Assembly: GCF_009653635.1 (NCBI RefSeq)
Contig: NZ_PPFD01000002.1
Coordinates: 372,001 to 436,000, forward strand
Length of the DNA: 64,000 bases
Direction of reading: 5' to 3'
From: Endozoicomonas sp. OPT23
GTDB taxonomy: Bacteria > Pseudomonadota > Gammaproteobacteria > Pseudomonadales > Endozoicomonadaceae
Positions 1-8,855 of the stretch are shown here, piece by piece (the stretch's first letter is position 1; every line of letters starts with the position of its first letter). The position numbers and the translations under genes are program-made. The notes beneath the pieces are model-generated. The model saw only the letters and a list, made by a program, of their open reading frames with translations. It did no database searches and had not been told where the DNA came from.

Positions 1-521
1 TAACACCTGTTTTTTTTCGGTCCAGAGTTTCGGACTTTTTTCAGAATCTTAAGGAAATTCCATCCGGTGTAAACAGTCTGCTTCAGTTTGATATCAGGCA
101 AACCTTTAATGCCATGTTCAGGTTGGTGATCAACTCTACCGTTGGGTTTTTTGGTCTGTTTGATCCTGCATCAGCTATTGGTTTACACCATCAAAGTAAT
201 GGTTTTGCCAATACGCTGGCATTTTATGGCGTTGGCTCAGGTGCTTATCTGGTTATTCCGTTGTTGGGACCATCGAGTGTCCGCGATATTGCAGGTATGG
301 CTGTTGATCAGCAGCTGGAAAATCAGATTAATATCGGTAATGTGCCAGAAACAATCTTCCAGCAGCCGGAGTGGTTGGTGTTGTACGGTGTGAACTACCG
401 CTATACGACATCACTCAGTTACAGTGATTTCAGTTCACCTTTTTTGTACGACCTGATCCGCTTTCTGTATACCAGAAAGCGGGAGCTGGAAGTGGTGATT
501 GTCGATGATAAATCGATTTAA
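1..521 (+). CDS. mlaA: MlaA (VacJ) outer-membrane lipid-asymmetry lipoprotein, 3' part
   Basis: The reading frame is open from base 3, so the N terminus with its signal peptide and lipobox lies outside the window; about 172 residues remain. The fragment reads through the family core: an [20 protein letters not shown] stretch, then GLFDPAS and [10 protein letters not shown]. These are hallmarks of MlaA, the outer-membrane lipoprotein that passes mislocalised phospholipids to the periplasmic Mla carrier. One difference is that the family's usual FGQTLGVWG-like segment reads [10 protein letters not shown] here. The tail ends in a charged VIVDDKSI. The stop codon overlaps the stop of convergent yaaA by 4 bp. 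No mlaBCDEF genes are visible. The family assignment is confident; function is inferred from the family. Confidence 0.85.
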   Translation, partial: TPVFFRSRVSDFFQNLKEIPSGVNSLLQFDIRQTFNAMFRLVINSTVGFFGLFDPASAIGLHHQSNGFANTLAFYGVGSGAYLVIPLLGPSSVRDIAGMAVDQQLENQINIGNVPETIFQQPEWLVLYGVNYRYTTSLSYSDFSSPFLYDLIRFLYTRKRELEVVIVDDKSI

Positions 522-1291
522 CTTTCCTGACGGGTGAACACCCATTCGGTTTCAGTCGACATGGCCTTGTTGAAACCATAGCCCTCATAGTCAAATGCTT
601 TCAGGTCATTAACATCACTGATGGCATTATCAATGGCGTAACGGCACATTAAACCTCTGGCTTTTTTTGCGTAGAAACTGATGATCTTGTATTTATCACC
701 TTTCCAGTCCTTGAAGACAGGAGTGATGATGGCAGCGTTCAGTTTCTTCGGCTTAACTGATTTGAAATATTCATTGGATGCCAGATTTACCAGAATACTG
801 TCTTTTTGTTGGGCAAGCTCTTCGTTCAGCTTTTCTGTAATGGTTTCACCCCAAAAAGCATACAGGTCTTTACCTGCGGCATTGGCAAATTTGGTGCCCA
901 TTTCCAGACGGTAAGCCTGCATCAGATCCAGTGGACGTAACAGGCCATAAAGGCCAGACAGAATACGCAGATGCTTCTGAATGTATTTAAACTGTTTTTC
1001 GTTCAGGGATTCGGCATCAAGCCCGGTATAAACATCACCTTTAAAGGCCAGCACAGCCTGTTTGGCATTATCCGCTGTAAAGGGCTGCTCCCATGCTTCA
1101 AAACGAGCTGCATTCAACTGAGACAGCTTGTCACTGATGCTCATAAGGCTGCCGATATCCGCGGGGGAGAGCTGACGTAATTGTTTGATTAAATCTTCAG
1201 CCTGATCAAGGAAGTCAGGCTGAGTGAATGTCTTAGTCACCGGTGCGGTGTCGTAATCCAGTGTTTTGGCAGGAGATACGACCAGAAGCAT
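518..1291 (-). CDS. yaaA: YaaA (UPF0246/DUF328) peroxide-stress protein
   Basis: This 257-residue protein matches the E. coli YaaA length and begins with the family signature [13 protein letters not shown]. It also carries [12 protein letters not shown] and the C-terminal DYEGYGFN segment. In E. coli YaaA is OxyR-induced; it lowers intracellular free iron and limits Fenton damage to DNA during hydrogen peroxide stress. It is a cytosolic protein with a DNA-binding-like fold. Here it is a single gene whose 3' end overlaps mlaA tail to tail. The start is supported by an upstream purine-rich AAGGATCC stretch. No OxyR site could be assigned by eye. Confidence 0.93.
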   Translation of the reverse strand: MLLVVSPAKTLDYDTAPVTKTFTQPDFLDQAEDLIKQLRQLSPADIGSLMSISDKLSQLNAARFEAWEQPFTADNAKQAVLAFKGDVYTGLDAESLNEKQFKYIQKHLRILSGLYGLLRPLDLMQAYRLEMGTKFANAAGKDLYAFWGETITEKLNEELAQQKDSILVNLASNEYFKSVKPKKLNAAIITPVFKDWKGDKYKIISFYAKKARGLMCRYAIDNAISDVNDLKAFDYEGYGFNKAMSTETEWVFTRQES

Positions 1292-1425
1292 AGAGGGATC
1301 CTTTTTCTCGGTCTGAAATATAGCTATTCAGTAACTATTCAGAATTAGTTTATTGTCCACATACTAGTAAAGGCGCAGCCTCAGGCATAGTGAATTCTGT
1401 CTATTGAGCTGATAGCGACGCGCGG

Positions 1426-1869
1426 TTAATTACTTTTGTGTTTTTTCGCAGGCATTCGAGTATAGATGTCAGTGTTCAGAATCTGTGAGTTCCAGGTATC
1501 TTTGCCACGGTATTGCATAATGGCCTGAGTCTTCAGCTCTTCCTTACCATTTTTATGAGCAACAATGCCGGTAATGGCTAATACCAGAGGTGAACCACAG
1601 CCGGTCATATCCACACTCAATGAAAAGGTGTTGCTATTACTGTGACCAACGAACGGTGCTTTATGGCCAATGCAGGCTCGAGTCTGGGCAACGGCTGTTA
1701 CGAATGTTCCATTTAGCTGATTACTCAGTTGAATAAAATCCAGTGTCGAACCGCGTTGATTTTTCCAGAAGCCGGAGAAGTCAGTTGCCTTCTCGGTCGG
1801 TGCTGCCTGTATCTGTGAAAGAAAAGACAGCAGTACGATAAGTAGCTGAAAACGATTTTTAAACTTCAT
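1426..1869 (-). CDS. Secreted avidin/streptavidin-family protein, divergent
   Basis: The 147-residue product starts with a Sec signal peptide (basic MKFKNR, hydrophobic core, likely cut near QAA at 21-23). I chose the ATG at 1869 over an upstream start because GGAGT sits 8 bases before it. The mature part reads like avidin: GFWKNQRGS (33-41) matches the first strand WxNQxGS; GTFVTAV (54-60) matches the biotin-loop strand; NGKEELKT (107-114) is close to egg-white avidin's NGKEVLKT; and W126 and D134 lie where the last strands carry biotin contacts. Two of the three tryptophans that line the biotin pocket appear replaced (M88 and A116). C66 and C91 could form a disulfide. Family membership is likely. 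Biotin binding is uncertain because of the lost tryptophans. It lies about 3 kb from bioB-bioF. Confidence 0.72.
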   Translation of the reverse strand: MKFKNRFQLLIVLLSFLSQIQAAPTEKATDFSGFWKNQRGSTLDFIQLSNQLNGTFVTAVAQTRACIGHKAPFVGHSNSNTFSLSVDMTGCGSPLVLAITGIVAHKNGKEELKTQAIMQYRGKDTWNSQILNTDIYTRMPAKKHKSN

Positions 1870-1954
1870 TGCAGGACTCCACAACTATGGTGTTGTCCTG
1901 CAAGCATAGAAAAAAAAGATCAGGATGCAATCAGGTCAGAGGCAAATCAATATT

Positions 1955-3346
1955 TTAGTGTTCTCGGATTAAAGCCAGAAGCTCACTGGTTTTTTCATTT
2001 ACCAGCAGCACATCATTCTTACTTTCTACGTTCAGTCGAATAACGGGCTCAGTATTGGAGCGACGAAGGTTAAAGCGCCACTGCCCCATATCCAGTGAAA
2101 TACCATCAGTGGTATCAACGGCTTTGGCATCGGGTTCATAAACGGCACGAACCTTATCGATCGTTTTCTGAGTATCTGACGTTAATCGGGAGTTGATCTC
2201 ACCGGAAGAGGGGTAGAGGGCAATACGCTCTTTGACCAGAGTAGAGAGAGGCTTTTGTTTTTTGGAAATCAGTTCCGCTACCAATAACCAAGGAATCATG
2301 CCTGAATCGCAGTAAAAGAAATCACGGAAGTAATGGTGAGCGCTCATCTCGCCACCATACACAGCGTTCTCTTCTCTCATCATGGTTTTGATATGAGAGT
2401 GACCGGTTCTACATAAAACAGGTGTTCCACCTGCAGCCTTTACCTGATCAATGGTATTCCAGGTTAATCGAGGGTCATGAATGATTTTTGCAGCCGGATG
2501 ATGACCGAGGAAGGCTTCTCCCAAGAGACCAACAATATAGTAACCTTCTATAAACTGACCTTTCTCATCAAACAGAAAACAGCGGTCGAAGTCTCCGTCC
2601 CAGGCTATTCCCATATCAGCTTTATGATTGATGACTGCGTCAATGGTTTGTTGTCGAGCATCGGGTAAGAGCGGATTAGGTACTCCGTGAGGAAAATTAC
2701 CATCAGGTTCGTTGAGCAGTTTGATGAATTCAACAGACTTATTGCTTTTTTTGAGCCGAGCTTCAATAGCATTAACGATATGCCCAGCGGTGCCATTACC
2801 AGCGTTAACGACGAGTTTTAATGGTTTCAATACATCAGTATTGATAAAACCAAGAATATGCTGGATATAAGCATCAAGACTGGATATTTCCTGATAGCTG
2901 CCAGTCAGTTCAGTTTCATGACTTTGATCGCCACGATTTTGATTAACAAGGTTTTCCGCCAGCTCCTTGATGGTATTCAGTCCGGAACTGGCTGCAATAG
3001 GTACACTGTCTTTCCCAACCAGTTTCATGCCATTGTAGTCTTTAGGGTTATGGCTGGCAGTGACCATTATTCCGCCACAGGCTTTCAAGTGAGACACTGC
3101 AAAGTAAATTTCTTCGGTGCCACACAGACCCAGGTCGAGCACATTGACCCCGGCGCTTCTGAGACCGTTTGTTACAGCCGTTTTTATGGCAGAGGATGAA
3201 AGCCTGCAGTCTGCCCCCACTATCACTGTTTCCGGCTTAAGCCAGTCGGCCGTGGCACGGCCAATTCGCCAGGCAATATCTTCATTCAATTGCTCGGGGA
3301 TTTTTCCGCGAATATCGGAAGAGTTAAAACACTGAAGCTGGTTCAT
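1955..3346 (-). CDS. manB: Phosphomannomutase/phosphoglucomutase (ManB/CpsG type)
   Basis: An alpha-D-phosphohexomutase of 463 residues that interconverts mannose-6-phosphate and mannose-1-phosphate, the step before GDP-mannose. The four active-site segments are present in order: TASHNP with phosphoserine S98; the magnesium loop WDGDFDR; the sugar-binding [12 protein letters not shown]; and the C-terminal phosphate-binding [11 protein letters not shown]. The ATG at 3346 ([14 protein letters not shown]) is the family-typical start. An upstream in-frame start at 3463 would add 39 unrelated residues and run across the divergent promoter. It is transcribed away from manC, and the pair covers the last two steps to GDP-mannose, probably for LPS or exopolysaccharide. 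Confidence 0.93.
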   Translation of the reverse strand: MNQLQCFNSSDIRGKIPEQLNEDIAWRIGRATADWLKPETVIVGADCRLSSSAIKTAVTNGLRSAGVNVLDLGLCGTEEIYFAVSHLKACGGIMVTASHNPKDYNGMKLVGKDSVPIAASSGLNTIKELAENLVNQNRGDQSHETELTGSYQEISSLDAYIQHILGFINTDVLKPLKLVVNAGNGTAGHIVNAIEARLKKSNKSVEFIKLLNEPDGNFPHGVPNPLLPDARQQTIDAVINHKADMGIAWDGDFDRCFLFDEKGQFIEGYYIVGLLGEAFLGHHPAAKIIHDPRLTWNTIDQVKAAGGTPVLCRTGHSHIKTMMREENAVYGGEMSAHHYFRDFFYCDSGMIPWLLVAELISKKQKPLSTLVKERIALYPSSGEINSRLTSDTQKTIDKVRAVYEPDAKAVDTTDGISLDMGQWRFNLRRSNTEPVIRLNVESKNDVLLVNEKTSELLALIREH

Positions 3347-3465
3347 AACTGCTGGCTTTCTGTTTACTATTGGTTGAAGTCTCCGAGAATTGCTATGAAA
3401 TAGCAAGAAAGCGCGGGATAGCGGCTCAGGCCAATAAGAAGTAATAACATCAACAGGGAGCATTA

Positions 3466-4968
3466 ATGTTTACGCCTGTAATTATGGCTGGTGGTGCCGG
3501 CACCCGTCTGTGGCCTTACTCCAGAAAACACTATCCTAAACAGTTTTTACCCTGCATCGGCGAGCAGAGTATGTTACAGCAGACTTTGCTAAGACTGAAA
3601 GGACTGAAAACGAATCCACCGATTATTATCTGTTCAGAAGATCACCGTTTTATTGTCGGCGAACAGCTGCAGCAGATAGGCATCAATAACGCACGTATTT
3701 TGCTGGAACCTGAAGGCAGGAATACAGCTCCAGCTTTGGCTTCTGCCGCATTACTGCAGAAAAACAGTGATGAGATTTTACTGGCACTGGCAGCAGACCA
3801 CTTTATTGCTGATGAAGCTGCGTTCCGTAAAGCCGTTGTGCAGGCGTCTGAACTTGCCAGCCAGGGTCACCTGGTCACTTTCGGTATTGAACCCAACAAG
3901 CCTGAGACCGGGTATGGTTACATTAAAAAAGGCCAGTCGATGGAGCCATTCTGCAGCTTGAGCAGACTGGTTGATCGATTCGTTGAAAAACCGAACAAAA
4001 CAACTGCGCAGGAATACCTTGATTCTGGCAATTACTGCTGGAACAGCGGCATGTTCATGTTCAGAGCCGATGTGTTTCTTAAGGAATTAAAGAGCTTTCG
4101 GCTGGATATCTATTCTGCCTGTGCTCAGGCGGTTAAGGATTCTCAACAGGAATGGGATTTTACCCGCCTTGGCAAGCAGGCTTTTCTTGAGTGCCCGTCA
4201 GAATCTGTTGATTATGCGGTTATGGAGCAGACTCAAAAGGCTGTTGTGCTACCCGTCAGCTGTGGCTGGAATGATGTAGGTTCGTGGTCGTCCATTCTGG
4301 AAATAGAAGAAAGCGACAGCAATGGCATGGTTTGCCATGGCGACGTGCAATCTGTTGATTCAAGGAACAGCTATGTACGGGCCGAGAGTCGTCTGGTGTC
4401 GCTGGTTGGTGTTGAAAACCTTATCGTCGTAGAAACCAGTGATGCAGTTATGGTCGCTGATCGTAATCAGGCTCAGTCAGTTAAGAGAATAGTTGAAGCT
4501 CTTGATCAAAATAGCCGTTCTGAAGCGGTTACTCATCGTAATGTCTATCGTCCATGGGGAAGTTATGACGCTATCGATGAAGGGCATCGCTATCAGGTCA
4601 AACGAATCAGTGTAAAACCGGGAGCTCGATTATCCCTTCAAAAGCATCATCATAGAGCTGAACACTGGATTGTTGTTCAGGGTACAGCGTTGGTGGCGAG
4701 AAATGATGAAGAGCTGCTATTGACGGAAAATGAGTCCGTTTATATTCCGGTTGGCTGTAAGCATCGACTGGAAAACCCAGGAAAAGTCACTCTTGAGCTG
4801 ATTGAAGTACAAAGTGGTGCCTATCTGGGTGAGGACGATATCGTCAGATTCGAGGATACTTACGGACGAGTAGAGAGTGGTCGAGCAGAGAGTGATCGAA
4901 TAGAGAGCACTCGGGTAGAAAATGTTCGAATTGATAGTGCTCGTACTGAAAACAGCAAGGTGAAATAA
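3466..4968 (+). CDS. manC: Mannose-1-phosphate guanylyltransferase / mannose-6-phosphate isomerase (ManC)
   Basis: A 500-residue bifunctional enzyme that makes GDP-mannose from mannose-1-phosphate and GTP. The nucleotidyltransferase domain opens with [23 protein letters not shown] and contains FVEKP and the WNSGMFMF segment. A C-terminal cupin (from about residue 360: [25 protein letters not shown]) is the type II phosphomannose-isomerase domain. GGGAG lies six bases before the ATG. The last 35 or so residues are unusual: after [15 protein letters not shown] the protein runs into six R-x-E/D-S/N-x pentapeptides encoded by a 15-bp tandem repeat (4867-4956), then SKVK. This tail is not part of the enzyme fold. 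Confidence 0.93.
   Translation: MFTPVIMAGGAGTRLWPYSRKHYPKQFLPCIGEQSMLQQTLLRLKGLKTNPPIIICSEDHRFIVGEQLQQIGINNARILLEPEGRNTAPALASAALLQKNSDEILLALAADHFIADEAAFRKAVVQASELASQGHLVTFGIEPNKPETGYGYIKKGQSMEPFCSLSRLVDRFVEKPNKTTAQEYLDSGNYCWNSGMFMFRADVFLKELKSFRLDIYSACAQAVKDSQQEWDFTRLGKQAFLECPSESVDYAVMEQTQKAVVLPVSCGWNDVGSWSSILEIEESDSNGMVCHGDVQSVDSRNSYVRAESRLVSLVGVENLIVVETSDAVMVADRNQAQSVKRIVEALDQNSRSEAVTHRNVYRPWGSYDAIDEGHRYQVKRISVKPGARLSLQKHHHRAEHWIVVQGTALVARNDEELLLTENESVYIPVGCKHRLENPGKVTLELIEVQSGAYLGEDDIVRFEDTYGRVESGRAESDRIESTRVENVRIDSARTENSKVK
4867..4956 (+). repeat. Six 15-bp in-frame tandem repeats at the 3' end of manC
   Basis: Six consecutive 15-base units, each beginning CGA, CGG or CGT, encode [25 protein letters not shown] and RTENS. 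The first three units are nearly identical, of the form CGAnTAGAGAGnnnT. The later three have drifted, mostly at third positions, which fits slippage followed by divergence. Because the unit is a multiple of three, copy number can change without a frameshift. Confidence 0.88.
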
Positions 4969-4989
4969 AGCGTTACTGTTAAAATAAGG

Positions 4990-5022
4990 CTGTTAACTGA
5001 TTGCACCTACCCAAGTTGACAG
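4990..5022 (+). promoter_or_regulatory. Candidate BirA operator upstream of bioB
   Basis: An inverted repeat of 9-bp arms, CTGTTAACT (4990-4998) and AGTTGACAG (5014-5022), has one mismatched pair and a 15-base spacer. This has the geometry and the TGTnAAC/GTTnACA core expected of a proteobacterial biotin-repressor (BirA) site. It overlaps the -35 hexamer of the predicted bioB promoter, a position that would repress. BirA itself is not in the window. Confidence 0.5.
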
Positions 5023-5043
5023 CTTTCCAATCCCACATAGACT
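5016..5043 (+). promoter_or_regulatory. Predicted sigma-70 promoter of bioBF
   Basis: TTGACA (5016-5021) is a perfect -35 hexamer. It is followed after 16 bases by TAGACT (5038-5043), a four-of-six match to the -10 consensus. It lies about 45 bases before bioB and overlaps the candidate BirA operator. Confidence 0.5.
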
Positions 5044-5085
5044 CAACGGCATTGTCTTGAAACTTTCATTCAGGTAGTCGTTTCC

Positions 5086-6090
5086 ATGAGGCAGATTTCC
5101 GATCAGGAGCTATTGGTTCGAACCGATTGGTCTCGCGCAGAGGTTGATGCGATCTACTATCAACCTTTCAATGATCTTCTATTTCGAGCCCATTCGGTTC
5201 ACCGACGGTTCTTTGATCATAATCGCGTTCAAATCAGTACCCTCCTTTCCATAAAAACAGGTGCTTGTCCTGAAGATTGTAAATACTGCCCCCAAAGCAG
5301 TCGCTATCACACGGGCTTAAAACGTGAGCCTTTAATGTCAGTTGAAACTGTTCTGGAGAAAGCCCGTCAGGCCAAAGCGGGAGGATCGACCCGTTTTTGC
5401 ATGGGTGCAGCCTGGCGTAACCCTAACGAAAGAGACCTCAAGCAAGTGGTCGAGATGATTAAAGGTGTTAAAGAGCTTGGTCTTGAATCCTGCGCCACTC
5501 TGGGAATGCTGAATAGCCATCAGGCTAATGCCTTGTCAGAAGCGGGACTGGATTACTACAACCATAATCTCGATACCTCTCCCGAGTATTACGGTGAGGT
5601 GATTTCAACCAGAACCTATGAGGATCGTCTTGAAACTCTTAGAGAAGTTCATAATGCAGGCATTAATGTCTGCTGTGGTGGCATTGTCGGAATGGGTGAA
5701 GAGGCTGCTGGCCGAATAGGGTTGCTTCACCAGCTTGCGACTCTGCCAACTCATCCCCAAAGTGTTCCTATCAATTTATTGGTGAAGGTTGCCGGAACGC
5801 CTATGGCGGATGAGGAAGATCTTGATCCTATCGATTTTGTTCGCTGTATTGCTACTGCCCGCATATTAATGCCTGAGTCCCATGTCCGGCTGTCTGCGGG
5901 ACGAATGAGAATGAGTGATGAACTTCAGGCACTTTGTTTTTTCGTCGGAGCGAATAGTGTTCATGTGGGTGAAAAGCTTCTCACCACACCGTTGCCTGAG
6001 CAGGATAAAGATTGGCAGTTGTTCTCTAAACTGGGTATTGAGTCAGAGGTTTCCGAGCATACTCCAGATATTAATGAGATGGTCGGCTAG
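5086..6090 (+). CDS. bioB: Biotin synthase
   Basis: A radical-SAM enzyme of 334 residues that inserts sulfur into dethiobiotin. The SAM [4Fe-4S] motif CPEDCKYC supplies C61, C65 and C68. Later motifs typical of BioB include [20 protein letters not shown] and RLSAGR (the arginine contacting the [2Fe-2S] cluster). It is the first gene of bioB-bioF, with bioF starting 14 bases after its stop. The rest of the pathway (bioA, bioC, bioD, bioH) is not in this window. Its ribosome-binding site is weak. Confidence 0.97.
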   Translation: MRQISDQELLVRTDWSRAEVDAIYYQPFNDLLFRAHSVHRRFFDHNRVQISTLLSIKTGACPEDCKYCPQSSRYHTGLKREPLMSVETVLEKARQAKAGGSTRFCMGAAWRNPNERDLKQVVEMIKGVKELGLESCATLGMLNSHQANALSEAGLDYYNHNLDTSPEYYGEVISTRTYEDRLETLREVHNAGINVCCGGIVGMGEEAAGRIGLLHQLATLPTHPQSVPINLLVKVAGTPMADEEDLDPIDFVRCIATARILMPESHVRLSAGRMRMSDELQALCFFVGANSVHVGEKLLTTPLPEQDKDWQLFSKLGIESEVSEHTPDINEMVG

Positions 6091-6104
6091 CGGTGGACAT
6101 AACT

Positions 6105-7280
6105 ATGGATCAAGCGCTTCAGACCTCACTGTCTGAGCGTTACTCGCAGCAGCTCTATCGTGAAAGATTGACGCTGGACTCTGCTCAGGGACCAGAAGTT
6201 ATTATTGATGGAAAGTCCTATCTGGCTTTTTGCAGCAATGATTACCTTGGGTTGGCTAATCATCCTGATGTTATTCAATCATTTCAAAAAGCAGCGAACC
6301 AGTACGGTCTTGGCAGCGGAGCATCTCAATTAATAGTTGGTCATTGTCGTTCACACTGTTTACTGGAAGAAGAGCTTGCGGAATTCACTGGTCGAGAGCG
6401 AGCTCTGCTGTTCTCTTCAGGTTACATGGCCAACCTTGGTGCGATGAGCGCACTGTTGAATAGAGGTGATGCCGTGTTTCAGGATCGCCTGAATCATGCA
6501 TCGCTGCTTGATGCGGGGCGTCTTTCTGGTGCACGTCTTCAACGATTCAGGCACAGAGATTTGCAACATCTGGAAGCCTGTTTAACGAGCAGCAAAGGTC
6601 ATAGAAAACTGATTGCCACTGATGGTGTGTTCAGTATGGATGGTGATCGTCAGGAACTAACGGTGCTGTCCAAACTGGCATCAGAACAAAATGCCTGGCT
6701 TATGCTGGATGATGCCCATGGCTTTGGCGTGCTGGGCAAAAATGGCCGGGGAAGTACCAATGAGTTTCAGCTTACTCAGAATGAGATACCGATTTTGATG
6801 GCGACGCTTGGTAAATCGGCAGGCAGTTTTGGTGCTTTTGTTGCAGGCAGTGATGCCTTAATTGAAACCTTGATCCAGTTCTCACGCAGTTATATTTACA
6901 CTACGGCTTTACCTCCGGCGGTGGCTGAAGCGACCCGAACCAGTCTGAGAATACTGGCTAGGGACGACTGGCGTAGAGATCATTTGAAACGATTGGTGAG
7001 TCTTTTTCGAGAAGAGTGTTTAAACAGAAATATTCCGGTTTCAGAATCTGATACTGCAATCCAGCCAGTGATCATTGGTGATATTGATAAAACACTGAAA
7101 ATCAGTCGCTTGTTGTTTGAACAGGGTATTCTTGTCTCAGCTATTAGACCACCAACTGTGCCTATTGGTAGTGCCCGGCTGAGAATTACCTTCTCAGCCA
7201 GTCACACAGTCAGTCAGGTTGAAAGGCTGGTGGATGTTTTATCCAGAATGCCCTGGCAGTCAATTAACTGTGCAGCCTGA
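6105..7280 (+). CDS. bioF: 8-amino-7-oxononanoate synthase
   Basis: A PLP-dependent alpha-oxoamine synthase of about 391 residues that condenses pimeloyl-ACP (or CoA) with alanine to give the first ring precursor of biotin. Family motifs are FCSNDYLGLANHP near the N terminus, GSGASQLIVGHCRSH, the DDAHGFGVLG cofactor loop and TLGKSAGSFGAF with the Schiff-base lysine near residue 237. A GTG start at 6093 is possible. I prefer the ATG at 6105 because GGTGG lies eight bases before it. It is cotranscribed with bioB and ends 14 bases before the convergent gdhA stop. Confidence 0.95.
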   Translation: MDQALQTSLSERYSQQLYRERLTLDSAQGPEVIIDGKSYLAFCSNDYLGLANHPDVIQSFQKAANQYGLGSGASQLIVGHCRSHCLLEEELAEFTGRERALLFSSGYMANLGAMSALLNRGDAVFQDRLNHASLLDAGRLSGARLQRFRHRDLQHLEACLTSSKGHRKLIATDGVFSMDGDRQELTVLSKLASEQNAWLMLDDAHGFGVLGKNGRGSTNEFQLTQNEIPILMATLGKSAGSFGAFVAGSDALIETLIQFSRSYIYTTALPPAVAEATRTSLRILARDDWRRDHLKRLVSLFREECLNRNIPVSESDTAIQPVIIGDIDKTLKISRLLFEQGILVSAIRPPTVPIGSARLRITFSASHTVSQVERLVDVLSRMPWQSINCAA

Positions 7281-7294
7281 GAGTTTCTTGGGTT

Positions 7295-8644
7295 TTAAAC
7301 GACACCGTAAGCCAGCATGGCATCAGCGACCTTTTTGAAGCCGGCAATATTGGCACCACGAACATAATCAACGTGTTCTCCATCCTCTTGTCCATGCTGA
7401 ATGCATTGTTTGTGTATCTGCTTCATGATGGTTTTCAGTCTATCTTCCAACTCTTCCATCGACCATGAAAGGCGCATGCTGTTCTGGGTCATTTCCAGAC
7501 CAGATACGGCTACACCGCCAGCATTAGCGGCTTTTGCCGGAGCAAAGAGAACTTTATTCTCCTTCAGGTAGTGAGCAGCTTCCAGAGTGGAAGGCATGTT
7601 TGCGCCTTCTGCTACAGCAATGCAGCCATTGCTAACCAGCGTTTTTGCGTCATCAATCGTCAGCTCATTCTGTGTGGCACAGGCAAAAGCCAGCTGAGCT
7701 GGAATCGTCCAGACTTTGCTGTCAGGAACGAACTCGCAATTGAAGTGGTCAGCAAATTCCTTGATACGACCTCTGCGGTGTTCTTTCAGGTCAATCAGCC
7801 AATTCAGTTGCTCCAGAGTCAGGCCGTCTTTCACATGAATCACGCCACTGGAGTCGGACATGGCTATAACAATTCCGCCCAGCTGCATAATCTTTTCAGC
7901 GGTATAGAGGGCAACGTTACCAGAGCCGGAAACAACACAGCGTTTGCCATCAAGACTTTCACCATGATGCTTTAACATCTCGTTCATAAAGAAGACAGTA
8001 CCAAAGCCGGTAGCTTCTTTACGAATCAGGCTGCCGCCGTATTCCAGACCTTTCCCGGTCAGAACGCCGTGGAATCGGTTTTCCAGTCGCTTGTACTGAC
8101 CGAACAGATAACTGATTTCACGACCACCGACACCTATATCGCCGGCTGGAATATCCATGTCCGGGCCAATGTGTTTGTGCAGCTCTGACATGAAAGCCTG
8201 GCAGAAACGCATAACTTCCCGGTCACTCTTACCTTTGGGGTTAAAGTCGGAACCACCTTTGGCAGCACCGAGAGGAAGCGTTGTTAGACTGTTCTTAAAG
8301 GTTTGCTCAAAACCAAGAAACTTCAGAGTGTCCAGAGTCAGGTGGGTGGTAAAACGCAGACCACCTTTATAAGGACCAATAGCGTTATTGAACTGAACCC
8401 GGTAACCACGGTTAACCCTGATGCGACCATCATCGTCTTCCCAGCAAACCCTGAACGAGATAACACGGTCAGGTTCAGTCATACGCTCCAGGATACGGGT
8501 TTCAATATATTGTGGATTCTGGTTGATGTAGGGAATAACACTTTCAGCGACTTCACGAACCGCCTGATGGAATTCAGGTTCGTGAGGGTTGCGCTTGATC
8601 AGCCCCTGCATGAACTCTTCGATGTTCAGCTTGTTGGAAAACAT
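7295..8644 (-). CDS. gdhA: NADP-specific glutamate dehydrogenase
   Basis: A hexameric-type GDH of 449 residues that aminates 2-oxoglutarate with ammonium. The N-terminal catalytic domain has NRGYRVQFNNAIGPYKGGLR with the substrate lysines and PLGAAKGGSDF. The cofactor domain has VVSGSGNVALYTAEK, and the C-terminal hinge reads ANAGGVAVSGLEM. Length and motif order are those of the enterobacterial biosynthetic enzyme. It is monocistronic. The 211-bp gap upstream of its start separates it from the phoH-type gene and holds a strong hairpin at 8801-8824. Confidence 0.96.
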   Translation of the reverse strand: MFSNKLNIEEFMQGLIKRNPHEPEFHQAVREVAESVIPYINQNPQYIETRILERMTEPDRVISFRVCWEDDDGRIRVNRGYRVQFNNAIGPYKGGLRFTTHLTLDTLKFLGFEQTFKNSLTTLPLGAAKGGSDFNPKGKSDREVMRFCQAFMSELHKHIGPDMDIPAGDIGVGGREISYLFGQYKRLENRFHGVLTGKGLEYGGSLIRKEATGFGTVFFMNEMLKHHGESLDGKRCVVSGSGNVALYTAEKIMQLGGIVIAMSDSSGVIHVKDGLTLEQLNWLIDLKEHRRGRIKEFADHFNCEFVPDSKVWTIPAQLAFACATQNELTIDDAKTLVSNGCIAVAEGANMPSTLEAAHYLKENKVLFAPAKAANAGGVAVSGLEMTQNSMRLSWSMEELEDRLKTIMKQIHKQCIQHGQEDGEHVDYVRGANIAGFKKVADAMLAYGVV

Positions 8645-8800
8645 GAATCACTCCGACGTCTTTAAGACTTATGTCAGTTAACACAGGTAGCCGAAAGGGG
8701 AACGGGTGAGTTCATGATTCGAGTACATATGCATTCAACTTTGATGACTATAGAGTAGGAAAATCAGGCAGGAATTAGAAATAGGTTTTTTGTATAAAGG

Positions 8801-8824
8801 CGATAGCCAGATAGCTGGCTATCG
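8801..8824 (-). terminator. Hairpin downstream of the PhoH-type gene
   Basis: A perfect 10-bp stem, CGATAGCCAG and CTGGCTATCG, closes a 4-base loop 32 bases past the phoH-type stop. On the minus strand it is followed only by a weak T-containing stretch, so it could be a terminator or a 3'-end protecting hairpin. Confidence 0.5.
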
Positions 8825-8855
8825 CGAGGTTCGCTCAGAGTTTGGAGTCTTGAGC

